A stretch of DNA of 7,423 nucleotides from JBFJVZ01 sp041623895 (GTDB lineage Bacteria; Planctomycetota; Planctomycetia; Pirellulales; Pirellulaceae). Both the position numbers and the translations under genes were made by a program. The stretch is from NCBI GenBank assembly GCA_041623895.1, contig JBFJVZ010000384.1, positions 1-7,423 of the forward strand, given 5' to 3'. Below, one piece after another: positions 1-7,075 of this stretch (the first letter of the stretch is position 1; every line of letters begins with the position of its first letter). Under the pieces are notes generated by a model. It searched no databases and was not told the origin of the DNA. It worked only from the letters and a program-made list of their open reading frames with translations.

Positions 1-290
1 AAGTGCGGTACTTCTTGCCCTCCATCATCGCCGCTGTTGACAACTAAGCGATATCCCCCGTCCAATCCTTCGGCGGCCGCAATCTTGGATGCGGCAATCA
101 CACAGTGCCCCATGATGTGCTCATCTTCTTCGCTCAAATCCGCCAGTGACATGATTTCCTTTTTTGGAATCAGCAAAATATGCGTCGGCGCTTGTGGTTT
201 GATATCACGAAACGCCAAACAGATATCATCTTCAAAGACAATGTCGGCCGGGATCTCTCGATCAATGATTTTCGTAAAAATAGATGGCAT
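1..290 (-). CDS. HIT-family (histidine triad, Hint-like) protein, 3' end outside window
   Basis: I translated the minus strand from an ATG at 290-288 and it stays open to the window edge, giving 96 residues. The protein starts MPSIFTKIIDREIPADIV, followed by an acidic 'FEDD', the 'RDIKPQAPTHILLIPKK' strand region, and 'RLVVNSGDDGGQEVPH'. This order is typical of the Hint/PKCI branch of the HIT family, where 'GGQ-V-x-H-x-H-x-H' carries the catalytic histidines. H96, the last visible residue, is the first His of that triad; the rest (about 15-20 residues, normal length about 110-115) lies off the window. Family members are cytoplasmic purine nucleoside phosphoramidases or nucleotidyl hydrolases; the physiological substrate is rarely known. 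There is no clear Shine-Dalgarno before the ATG, though the start matches the family N-terminus. The gene lies 141 bases downstream of the membrane-protein gene on the same strand, so cotranscription is possible. The family call is secure; a specific role is not. Confidence 0.9.
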   Translation of the reverse strand, partial: MPSIFTKIIDREIPADIVFEDDICLAFRDIKPQAPTHILLIPKKEIMSLADLSEEDEHIMGHCVIAASKIAAAEGLDGGYRLVVNSGDDGGQEVPH

Positions 291-431
291 GGATGAACTC
301 GCAAATTAAGCGTGTGTCGAAGGTGGCAGGTGGGTGTTTTTCCGTCTGCTAAATCGCTGCTTGCCAATCCATCGATCTGATGGTCGGCCTGAGATTCTAT
401 TTTGCAGTTTTCGCAATGTGAAAGCCGGCAT

Positions 432-2078
432 TTAGTACCACTGCATGGCGTAGTTTTGGAAACTCTTGATTGCTGCTTGGCGATCGGCCGTGCCATCAAG
501 GTAGCCGGTCCACCGAGATTGGTGCTTCCAAAGACGGTCGTACAGCAAATCCGTTGACGCTTGAAACTTCGTCCAATGCCAGTCGCCTGCTGATTTCGCT
601 TCAATTTCCAATTGCCGTTGTGCCAGCAGCGCCAACACGCCTTCACGAATGATGGGATCGTTCACGCTGGTCAATCCAAGTACCGGAAACACACCTTCAT
701 CGTCGATTGGCTTGACCGCGATCATCACCGATGGATGTAAATAACCGCGCCTTACCTGGGCCGCATTGTAACGATGAGCCACGTAGTCGACTGGAAACAG
801 GCTGTACACGATCACGGTCAAGGCCAGAGCCAGCAATTGGCCGCGGATCAACCACCAAAAGCCACGATTGCCCACGATCTTGAAAAGTACCAGCACGAAT
901 CCGACCACCACGACCGTGATCCCGAAAAACCCGACCGTCCGCAAACGGGTCATCCCATTGTAGCCGACGTAAATCAGCAAGCGGTTGTAGACCGCTGCGG
1001 CCAGCAGGAAGTTTTGCAACGACCAAATCCAGGTCAAACGACGAACCCAAATCAGCCGCGCGTCGCGCAGCATCGATCCGCTGAATACCAACGACAACAA
1101 ACCTGTCGCCAACGCCAGCGCCAATGTCAGCCACGCCGCTCCCTGATGTGCGTACCCGGCATAGTAAAAGCCGGGTGGAAAATCTCGCCGCCACAGCGTC
1201 TGGAATTCAAATACCAAATACACCGCAAACAGAACGATCAACGTAATCAACGTGTTTCGATACGCCGCGAACAGCCGCGCCGGTCGCATCTCCGCCGGAT
1301 CAAACGAGAGTCTCGTATCAGCCGGACCGATGCGCGGCATCGGTAACAACGGTCGCAATAAGCCGGCGCCCAGCACGAAGGCAAGCAAACAAAAAGGAAT
1401 CTCCCAAATCGACATGCCTTCGATCCAAAACCACATGCGGTCGGCAAATCGAGTGAATTTCCGGGAGACCCAATCCAACAAATTTGGATTGGCCAACACA
1501 AAGATGCCACCAAAGACGAGTACCGCGGCGAATGGTAACAACCAGTTCGCTGCTTGGGGAGTCCGGATCGCCTGGCGTTGGGGGTCAAAGTTGCTGTGAT
1601 CCGTTGTATCGCTTGCTGCGGCGTTTCCGATCGTTGGGGGTAGCCGACGCCCAAAGATCCAAATCAAACCATCGATCAGGACACGCGCTGCGTAGGCGAT
1701 GCCATCCAGCTCCATGGGCAAGCACCCGCACATCACCATGGCCAGCGCGAAGATCAAGGCGACCCCCGCAGCCACGGTCAATCCGGAACCGGCCCATGAC
1801 AACCGCGCCGCGATCAACCAGAGCAAAGCAACAATGATCATTGCGATCCACGGTTTCTGGCCCGCAAACTCGCGGGCCAGAAAAAATAGCGGGGCGAGCG
1901 CGAAGAAAAGCGCCGGGCCGCTGAACCCAATGGTGCGAAAAATCAGCAGGTCTGCAAGCAACGTCCAGACGCTGAGCGCGATCAGTTCTCGCCACTGCAT
2001 CGGCTGTGATTGGTTTGCCTGGTGTACAGCCGTCGCCCCCAGCGGCGATGCGGCTGTCGTTGAATGATCAATACTCAC
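432..2078 (-). CDS. Polytopic membrane protein, DUF4153/DUF4173-like
   Basis: This 548-residue protein is an integral membrane protein with about eleven hydrophobic segments: roughly residues 31-48, 54-70, 78-92, 99-118, 179-196, 224-245, 275-292, 314-333, 352-370, 381-400 and 410-428. Two stretches point to the DUF4153/DUF4173 group: 'FYYAGYAHQGAAWLT' (304-318), matching the family's 'YARxGFxxL' region, and 'YVGYNGMTRLRTVGF' (370-384), matching its 'YGLTxxR' region. After the last helix comes 'DYVAHRYNAAQVRRG', like the family's conserved 'YN' segment, and a soluble tail of about 110 residues rich in Trp, Lys and Gln. There is no signal peptide; a short hydrophilic N-terminus precedes the first helix. 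The start is GTG at 2078-2076, chosen because GAGG sits 7 bases before it; an internal ATG (residue 27) is the alternative. The function of the family is unknown. The family call is from remembered motif patterns, not a search. Confidence 0.8.
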   Translation of the reverse strand: MSIDHSTTAASPLGATAVHQANQSQPMQWRELIALSVWTLLADLLIFRTIGFSGPALFFALAPLFFLAREFAGQKPWIAMIIVALLWLIAARLSWAGSGLTVAAGVALIFALAMVMCGCLPMELDGIAYAARVLIDGLIWIFGRRLPPTIGNAAASDTTDHSNFDPQRQAIRTPQAANWLLPFAAVLVFGGIFVLANPNLLDWVSRKFTRFADRMWFWIEGMSIWEIPFCLLAFVLGAGLLRPLLPMPRIGPADTRLSFDPAEMRPARLFAAYRNTLITLIVLFAVYLVFEFQTLWRRDFPPGFYYAGYAHQGAAWLTLALALATGLLSLVFSGSMLRDARLIWVRRLTWIWSLQNFLLAAAVYNRLLIYVGYNGMTRLRTVGFFGITVVVVGFVLVLFKIVGNRGFWWLIRGQLLALALTVIVYSLFPVDYVAHRYNAAQVRRGYLHPSVMIAVKPIDDEGVFPVLGLTSVNDPIIREGVLALLAQRQLEIEAKSAGDWHWTKFQASTDLLYDRLWKHQSRWTGYLDGTADRQAAIKSFQNYAMQWY

Positions 2079-2383
2079 AGTCCCACCTCGGAAACGACCG
2101 CCTCGCCGATTGTTGGATACGGTTTCTACGCCACACGATCGGTTCGGTTTGCCGTTTTTGGCGAATCCGCAGAATCAAAACATGCTGCCGGGTCGTCCGG
2201 GATCGCTACAAGAGCAATCAAAAATCGTTGAGATACGGAATTTCATCCGTAAATTGAGCGAGTTTGTTCGCGTACGCTTATCCGGGGGGAATGTTTACGT
2301 GACGATGTGGCCGAGATGCCTCTCAGTTGGAAAGGTGTGTCGATCACAAAGATTAGAATGTCAATAACAATGGGACCCATACC
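2079..2383. other. Divergent intergenic region with small inverted repeats
   Basis: This 305-base spacer separates two genes transcribed away from each other, so it should hold promoters for both, but I see no convincing -35/-10 pair on either strand. It contains three small dyads. One is TACGGA / TCCGTA (2234-2239 and 2246-2251, loop ATTTCA). Another is TTTGCC / GGCGAA with one G-T pair (2148-2153 and 2160-2165). The third is an 11-base palindrome ATGGGACCCAT (2370-2380) ending 3 bases before the ATG of the small secreted protein. No open frame here looks like a real gene. I see no tRNA or other structured RNA. Confidence 0.45.
2083..2090 (-). promoter_or_regulatory. Ribosome binding site for the membrane-protein gene
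   Basis: On the minus strand the bases CGAGGTGGGACT directly precede the GTG start at 2078. GAGG lies 7 bases from the start codon, close to ideal. This decides the start in favour of GTG over the ATG 26 codons downstream. It is one of few good Shine-Dalgarno matches in the window. Confidence 0.65.
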
Positions 2384-2692
2384 ATGCGAAATATCCTCTT
2401 AGCACTTGCTGCGATTGGTTTCATCAGCCTTTCCACTTCCGTCATCGCTGACGAAGGGGCTGGCCAATCGGTCTTGCAAGAAACAGCTGAAGCGATCGCT
2501 CCGGTCGCTCAACCCGACGCTTTGCCCGCAGGCGAACAAGTCGCATCGGCCTCCGATGCAACCGCTCCCAAGAAAGTGGCTCGCACTCATAACTACCGCC
2601 GGCCAGCAAAGCAGCAAAACGTGCTGCAAAGGCTGGTCGAGTTGGAGAGGCGAAAGAACGCCTGGCTCAGACGCACCTTTTTTGGTCGTTAG
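2384..2692 (+). CDS. Small secreted protein with basic C-terminal tail, function unknown
   Basis: This 102-residue protein is the only plus-strand gene. Residues 1-22 form a clear Sec signal peptide: MRN, a hydrophobic core 'ILLALAAIGFISL', and a likely cut after 'SVIA' before D23. The predicted mature part is about 80 residues. Residues 23-62 are rich in Ala, Pro, Gln and Glu and probably disordered. Residues 63-102 are strongly basic, with 'KKVARTHNYRRPAKQQ' followed by a likely amphipathic helix 'NVLQRLVELERRKNAWLRR' and the end 'TFFGR'. I recall similar 'ELERRKNAWL' endings in small exported planctomycete proteins, but this is unverified memory. The ATG at 2384 is set by the signal peptide; the only purine-rich element upstream is a weak GGGA. 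A strong intrinsic terminator lies about 100 bases downstream. It is a monocistronic gene facing away from the membrane-protein gene and towards the kinase fusion. The product is probably periplasmic; function is not known. Confidence 0.8.
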   Translation: MRNILLALAAIGFISLSTSVIADEGAGQSVLQETAEAIAPVAQPDALPAGEQVASASDATAPKKVARTHNYRRPAKQQNVLQRLVELERRKNAWLRRTFFGR

Positions 2693-2795
2693 CGACTGAG
2701 CACCAACGGGACAATCCGCCAGCCAGGGGGCAAAATGGCAGCGGATAGGGCACTTGAATTCCCAAACTCATTTCAAAAGCGCACCTTGCCAGCGT

Positions 2796-2830
2796 CATGC
2801 CCGCTTGTGGCCCAAGCGGGCATGTTTTTT
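2796..2830 (+). terminator. Rho-independent terminator after the small secreted-protein gene
   Basis: A perfect 11-bp stem, CATGCCCGCTT (2796-2806) and AAGCGGGCATG (2814-2824), encloses the 7-base loop GTGGCCC and is followed at once by six T (2825-2830). This is a textbook intrinsic terminator for plus-strand transcription, about 100 bases after the stop at 2692. Read on the minus strand the same stem has A-rich sequence before it and no T-run after it, so it is not a classic terminator for the converging kinase-fusion operon, though the hairpin could still protect that transcript's 3' end. Confidence 0.92.
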
Positions 2831-2882
2831 GCGCCAACAGCGATCACGCTATCAGCTCTCCCTACGGGATCGAGACTGACAT

Positions 2883-5800
2883 TCACCACTTGCACAGCGA
2901 GTCGATGTAGGCGGCGCTGCCGTCGCGACTCCAGGGATCAAGTTGGGCTTGGGTCTTGAGTTGCTGGCCCCGACGCATCGGGGTAACGAAGAAATTGCAG
3001 TCGATTTCGGGCAGCGAGGTCATGTCACCCCAAAGTTTTTCGAACTGCGCGACCGGGAAGACGTCTTCTTGTGCGTGGCCCCATCGCTTCTTGACGTCTT
3101 TGAGTGTGATGTAAGTTGGTAGTCGCGCCGCCATCCGGCGGATGGCCTGATCAACTTTACCCGGATCATCCAGATCCCTGCGGGTCAGCCCAAACGACGC
3201 AAGTAAACCGTCAATCTCGATCCAAGTTGTCATCGAGTTGTAGAAGGTCAGTGCGAACTCGGCCTGCTCATCCGGCATCGCCAAACCTTCGACCAGTCGC
3301 GGGCGACCATTGACCAGTGCCAACCCGCCGCCGCGATCTTCCAATCGACGGCCGATTACTTCAAAGCTGAGCGCGAATCCGCCGTCGATGTGCCGGCCCA
3401 GCAGTCCTGGATCGACGTTGGCACCAAGCGTGTCGATGTTGTGCAACATCAAGTAGTCCAGTTCATGCTGCTGGTCCAGCATCTTCTTTAGCAGTCCATT
3501 GCGCAGCAAATTGGGGACCTCGTACCAGTGACCGACGGGGTGCACGCACTGATTGGGCAGGTTGTCGGTGTAGTCAGTGCCTTCGCCGCAGGACTGCGCC
3601 CAATGGATCAAGGCTGCCCGCAGGCTTTCGCGAACCTTTTGTTGTTGTTCATCCAGAATCTGCTGTGCGGTTTCCTGCCACAGAAAGCGCAAATCTGCCG
3701 CAGTGGGAATCATTCGCAAGCCGATGCTGCGGCCGCTGGAGAGATGCACAGGTCCGTCAAAGCCATAATTCTTGTGGGCGGCCAAGTGATCGCGAATCGG
3801 AGCTTCGGTCAGGTAACTTGTCGTGAAGACGTGTGGAATGGAACCTCCGATCTGGTCGCTGACCGCCCGATTCTTTGCCAGGTGAACTTCCAGGAAGCTG
3901 CGGTGCTTTCCGGCAAACCGGTTGAAGGGATGCAGCGCTTTGCAGACACCGGCGCCTTCGGTCCAGCGGCTTCCCACGCCGGCGGCAAGCGTGATCACGG
4001 CAATTTTTCCGTGACGGATCGCGTCGCGGCCAAGCGAAACGTACTGCTTGTCGATCCCATCGCGAACGTCGATGACGTCGGCAGGTCGGACATCTGTGAT
4101 CGTTGTATTGATCGACAACCGGTTTTGGGCGAGTCCGATTCGCCCAGCCAGCAAATCGGACCGAATCTGCTCGTGCTGGATGCGGTCGAATCCGTTTTCG
4201 GCGAGAATCTGCTGCAGCGACGACTGTGTTGATTCTTCGGCTTGCTTGCTCGGCAGTACACTACCGAGTAGCAGCCGAGCCGTGTCGGCACCCGACTCAG
4301 CGTGCCGGCAGCGCTGACCGATTCGCTGCAGTTCGTTTCGCGTGCCAAGCGATAATTCGCGCAGCGGTGTCTGCAACAACTCGGGCAACACCAATGCGTA
4401 ATATCGATCGGGCATCGCTGCGCCATTGCCAGAAAGCAATTGGGCCGAAGATCCGTTGTCGTTGATCTGGAAGTCATAGACCACCGGATCCATCGCAAAC
4501 GGCAGAGCAGTCTGCAGCTCGCGTTTGGTAGCAACCATTGTTTTAGCCAGCCAGCCCTGCGCCTCGGGTTTGATCGCAGGGTCAAAGATAAACCCCATGC
4601 CTCCGCCAGCCATGCCGCCCAGCATCACGAATCCCCAGAACTTGTCCGCATAGCGATCGCGGCACTTCTGGATCAGCAAATCCGTGAATCGATTGGTCGC
4701 CCAGGGAATGATTGCTTGCAGCGGTCCCTCGAAGTTTCGCGTGGTGACTTCGCCGATGCGTTTGACGTCACCGACATGAATTGCCTCAACGACTTGATCC
4801 AGAATCTGCATGGCTTCGCCGCGAGCTTCCCACTCGCGCTGGCTGCGGAGTAGGTAATGTTCGGTGACCATCTCTAAGATCGGACCGACGTTTTGTGCCA
4901 TCCCCCCATGAACGAGTACCAGGCTGTCTTGAATCTTCTGTCGCGTTGCGGTAGACGCTTCGTCTTCGCCGAATACATGATGCACCGGCATCAAGCGGCC
5001 GCGGCTGATGCCAAACTCGGCGTCGCCCGATGCGGCGGTGGTTCCGCAAATCAGTTTGATGCCCGGCCAGAGGCCTCCGGAATCTTGCCAGCCGCCGCCG
5101 CTGCCCCCAAGCCATTCGCCCAGGATCGCGCGAGCGGCGACCAGCCGCCGATCGTTTTCGCTCAGCGGGCCGGACAGCGATTGCACTTGACCGGTGGAAC
5201 GCATCAAGATCGAAATCAACGAGCCGAGCAGATTGGTCGACACCGCCAGTCGTGAGCCCTTGGGAATGTCGTTGATCTTGCTGACCAATTCGATCCCTTT
5301 GCCGGGGCCAATCAGCCGCTTCAGTAGTTCGGCCATCGTTTGCCGACAGCCCTCCAAACCCGGTGGGACGATTCCCGCAGCGATCACAGCGGCCTTGAGC
5401 AGACCCAGGTGATCTCGGGCAAAGTCAAAGGTATCCGAAATCGTCTCCAACTCAGTCGTCGCCCCAAGATCGACGCTGGCCAGCCTGATCACGGGCCGGT
5501 CGATCACGCGCAAGTAGGTTTCAATCGGCGGTCTCGTTTCGCGGTCGCGTCCCCGCACGCCCAAATCAACCGAGACGTTCACGACGCGGGCACCTTCGGG
5601 AAAATCCATTCCCAAAAAGAAAATATCGCTCCACGCGCTATGCGAAAAATCCATCCGCACCGCTGTCGTTTCACGCAATAGCGGCATCATGCTGGTGTCG
5701 GCGTCAGCCTTCAGTAGTTCCTGCCGCAGGCGCAGTGGGTGATCGGCAGGATGACCGAGCCGAAACATCCATTGGTTCCCGCGCACGGTGCGAACGCTGC

Positions 5801-6200
5801 GGCGGACCTGGTCGGCAAGCGTTTGAAAGCCAAGTTGATGGTAGGCCTGGGCCAGCGCACTGGCGGTGCCTTCGCTTGGTCCGTTGGCTGCTTGTGCTGC
5901 CAGGAATGTGTCGATTGCCTCGATAAAGCGGCGAGCCAACAGATGCTCGTAACCCTCAAACGGAATTAAACCGGTTTGCGAGACCGACAATCGATTTGGC
6001 AAGTGATACCGATAGATTGCCGCCAGAAAGAATAATGCTCGGACTCGGCGATACAGGTTGCTTTCCGTCCGCCGGAACTGATCGACGGCCCGCACGTGCT
6101 CGACCAATTCAGCCAATGATGCCTCACGGCAAACCGAATCGAGCGACCGATTGCGAACACAGTCCTGCTCCGAGGTGATGATTTCAAGCAGTCGATTCAT
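2883..6200 (-). CDS. Fusion protein: fucokinase-type GHMP kinase + UDPGP-family sugar-1-phosphate uridylyltransferase
   Basis: This 1105-residue cytoplasmic protein has three parts. Residues 1 to about 170 are helical and unassigned. Residues about 175-640 form a GHMP kinase of the fucokinase/heptose-kinase branch: 'AWSDIFF' with W190-S191-D192 (family WSD motif), PKGSRLAVST at 313-322 (motif 2, altered), GGGWQDSGG at 368-376 with candidate catalytic D373, and 'GGMAGGGMGFIF' at 528-539 (motif 3). Residues about 660-1105 form a full UDPGP-type pyrophosphorylase: 'LAAGVGSRW' at 738-746 with K754, 'HPVGHWYEV' at 887-895, 'NIDTLGANVD' at 921-930, 'DRGGG' at 955-959, 'NSMTTW' at 988-993, and 'RGQQLKT' near the C-terminus with K1082. 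Family knowledge predicts sugar + ATP to sugar-1-phosphate, then + UTP to UDP-sugar; the sugar and the UTP preference are inferred. The ATG at 6200 overlaps the upstream stop (ATGA), with GGAGGG 12 bases before it. Fkp/FKGP enzymes have the opposite domain order and another pyrophosphorylase family. Confidence 0.85.
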   Translation of the reverse strand: MNRLLEIITSEQDCVRNRSLDSVCREASLAELVEHVRAVDQFRRTESNLYRRVRALFFLAAIYRYHLPNRLSVSQTGLIPFEGYEHLLARRFIEAIDTFLAAQAANGPSEGTASALAQAYHQLGFQTLADQVRRSVRTVRGNQWMFRLGHPADHPLRLRQELLKADADTSMMPLLRETTAVRMDFSHSAWSDIFFLGMDFPEGARVVNVSVDLGVRGRDRETRPPIETYLRVIDRPVIRLASVDLGATTELETISDTFDFARDHLGLLKAAVIAAGIVPPGLEGCRQTMAELLKRLIGPGKGIELVSKINDIPKGSRLAVSTNLLGSLISILMRSTGQVQSLSGPLSENDRRLVAARAILGEWLGGSGGGWQDSGGLWPGIKLICGTTAASGDAEFGISRGRLMPVHHVFGEDEASTATRQKIQDSLVLVHGGMAQNVGPILEMVTEHYLLRSQREWEARGEAMQILDQVVEAIHVGDVKRIGEVTTRNFEGPLQAIIPWATNRFTDLLIQKCRDRYADKFWGFVMLGGMAGGGMGFIFDPAIKPEAQGWLAKTMVATKRELQTALPFAMDPVVYDFQINDNGSSAQLLSGNGAAMPDRYYALVLPELLQTPLRELSLGTRNELQRIGQRCRHAESGADTARLLLGSVLPSKQAEESTQSSLQQILAENGFDRIQHEQIRSDLLAGRIGLAQNRLSINTTITDVRPADVIDVRDGIDKQYVSLGRDAIRHGKIAVITLAAGVGSRWTEGAGVCKALHPFNRFAGKHRSFLEVHLAKNRAVSDQIGGSIPHVFTTSYLTEAPIRDHLAAHKNYGFDGPVHLSSGRSIGLRMIPTAADLRFLWQETAQQILDEQQQKVRESLRAALIHWAQSCGEGTDYTDNLPNQCVHPVGHWYEVPNLLRNGLLKKMLDQQHELDYLMLHNIDTLGANVDPGLLGRHIDGGFALSFEVIGRRLEDRGGGLALVNGRPRLVEGLAMPDEQAEFALTFYNSMTTWIEIDGLLASFGLTRRDLDDPGKVDQAIRRMAARLPTYITLKDVKKRWGHAQEDVFPVAQFEKLWGDMTSLPEIDCNFFVTPMRRGQQLKTQAQLDPWSRDGSAAYIDSLCKW

Positions 6201-7063
6201 CGCGCCGATTGACCCTCCGGTCGATGGGCCAGCAGATCGACCATTTCGGTCAAGATGTAATCGCGATCCCGGCCGGAAAGTCCGATCGCTAGTTGCGCGA
6301 TTAACAAACCGTACTTCACGCCCAGGTTATACCGCGTGCCTTGGACCTGGTACGCCAGGTAACGCTGCCGCGTGGAAAGTATCGACGCAGCATCCGAAAG
6401 CGTCGGTTTGGCTGTGCCGCCTTCGGCGAGCAACTGGTCGATTGCCGACATCACCTCACCGGTCAGCACGTGCATCCCGAAGAACCCCAGATAATGGCCG
6501 GAGCGCAAGCCGGGCGTGATCAATTCCTGTTCCGCAAATGTGGGTGTCGGTTTTTCGACCACGCGTTCGACCTCAAATAAACCGTCGCGGCGCGGTATAT
6601 GCGTACCACTAACGATGCCAAAGTAAGGAAGTTTGTTCTCGCGTGTCGCCTGCACGGCCGACACCGCGCATTCGAATTCGGTGGCCACACGAATCAGCTG
6701 TTTGGCACACGGCTGATCGGTGTTACTGAGGTACAGATGATCGCCCACCAAATGCAAAAACGGATCGTCAGCGGTGAAGGACTTTGCTTGACTGATAGCG
6801 TGCGCGTAGCCCAGCGGCTCGGGCTGCTGAACGAAAACCAGACTGCCCAGATGATTGCCGGCAGCTTGCTCGTAGGCGGATTGATCGCCCGGTTTGATCA
6901 CCACACAGATTTCTTCCACACCCGCGGCGAGCGTTTCTTCGACGATCAATTGAAGAGCCGTTTTGTCGTTGCCGTCACGATCAACCAGTTGCTGCAGCGG
7001 GAGTCGATTCTGGTCGGGAGCGGCTGCCGTGATCACGGCCTTGCGGACCTGCATAACAGTCAT
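6197..7063 (-). CDS. GalU-like sugar-1-phosphate nucleotidyltransferase, divergent nucleotide-binding loop
   Basis: With the chosen start this is 288 residues, close to GalU (about 300). GalU landmarks appear in order: 'RKAVITAA' at 7-14, 'ALQLIVEETLAAGVEEICVV' at 36-55, 'QPEPLGYAHAI' at 80-90, 'LVGDHLY' at 105-111, 'PYFGIV' at 146-151, 'VERVVEKP' at 165-172, 'HYLGFFGMHVLT' at 190-201, and 'GTRYNLGVKYGLLIA' at 242-256. GalU makes UDP-glucose from UTP and glucose-1-phosphate. Here the usual AAGxGTRxxPxTK loop reads AAAPDQNRLPLQQL, so the glycines and the standard Arg and Lys spacing are missing, and the usual GDD is GDH. It may be an active subfamily with another loop, or a regulatory partner. 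Its stop overlaps the next gene's start (ATGA), implying translational coupling to the kinase/pyrophosphorylase fusion. The ATG at 7063 is chosen from homology; the ATG at 7054 is equally possible and has GGAG 11 bases before it. An upstream TTG at 7108 would add an implausible tail. Confidence 0.82.
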   Translation of the reverse strand: MTVMQVRKAVITAAAPDQNRLPLQQLVDRDGNDKTALQLIVEETLAAGVEEICVVIKPGDQSAYEQAAGNHLGSLVFVQQPEPLGYAHAISQAKSFTADDPFLHLVGDHLYLSNTDQPCAKQLIRVATEFECAVSAVQATRENKLPYFGIVSGTHIPRRDGLFEVERVVEKPTPTFAEQELITPGLRSGHYLGFFGMHVLTGEVMSAIDQLLAEGGTAKPTLSDAASILSTRQRYLAYQVQGTRYNLGVKYGLLIAQLAIGLSGRDRDYILTEMVDLLAHRPEGQSAR

Positions 7064-7075
7064 GACTCCGGAAAA

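Noticed and set aside
170..1194. Open frames on the minus strand overlapping the membrane-protein gene and its downstream gap
   Set aside because: They are out of frame with the well-supported hydrophobic protein, are rich in Arg, Cys and Trp, and have no domain signature.
2327..2359. Possible promoter TTGGAA / TAGAAT before the small secreted-protein gene
   Set aside because: The -10-like TAGAAT is good but the spacing to TTGGAA is 21 bases, too long, and no better -35 lies at 16-18 bases.
3528..4232. Plus-strand open frame of 234 codons inside the kinase/pyrophosphorylase gene
   Set aside because: It is antisense to strongly recognisable UDPGP coding sequence. Its translation shows no family motif and has the composition expected of a complement frame.
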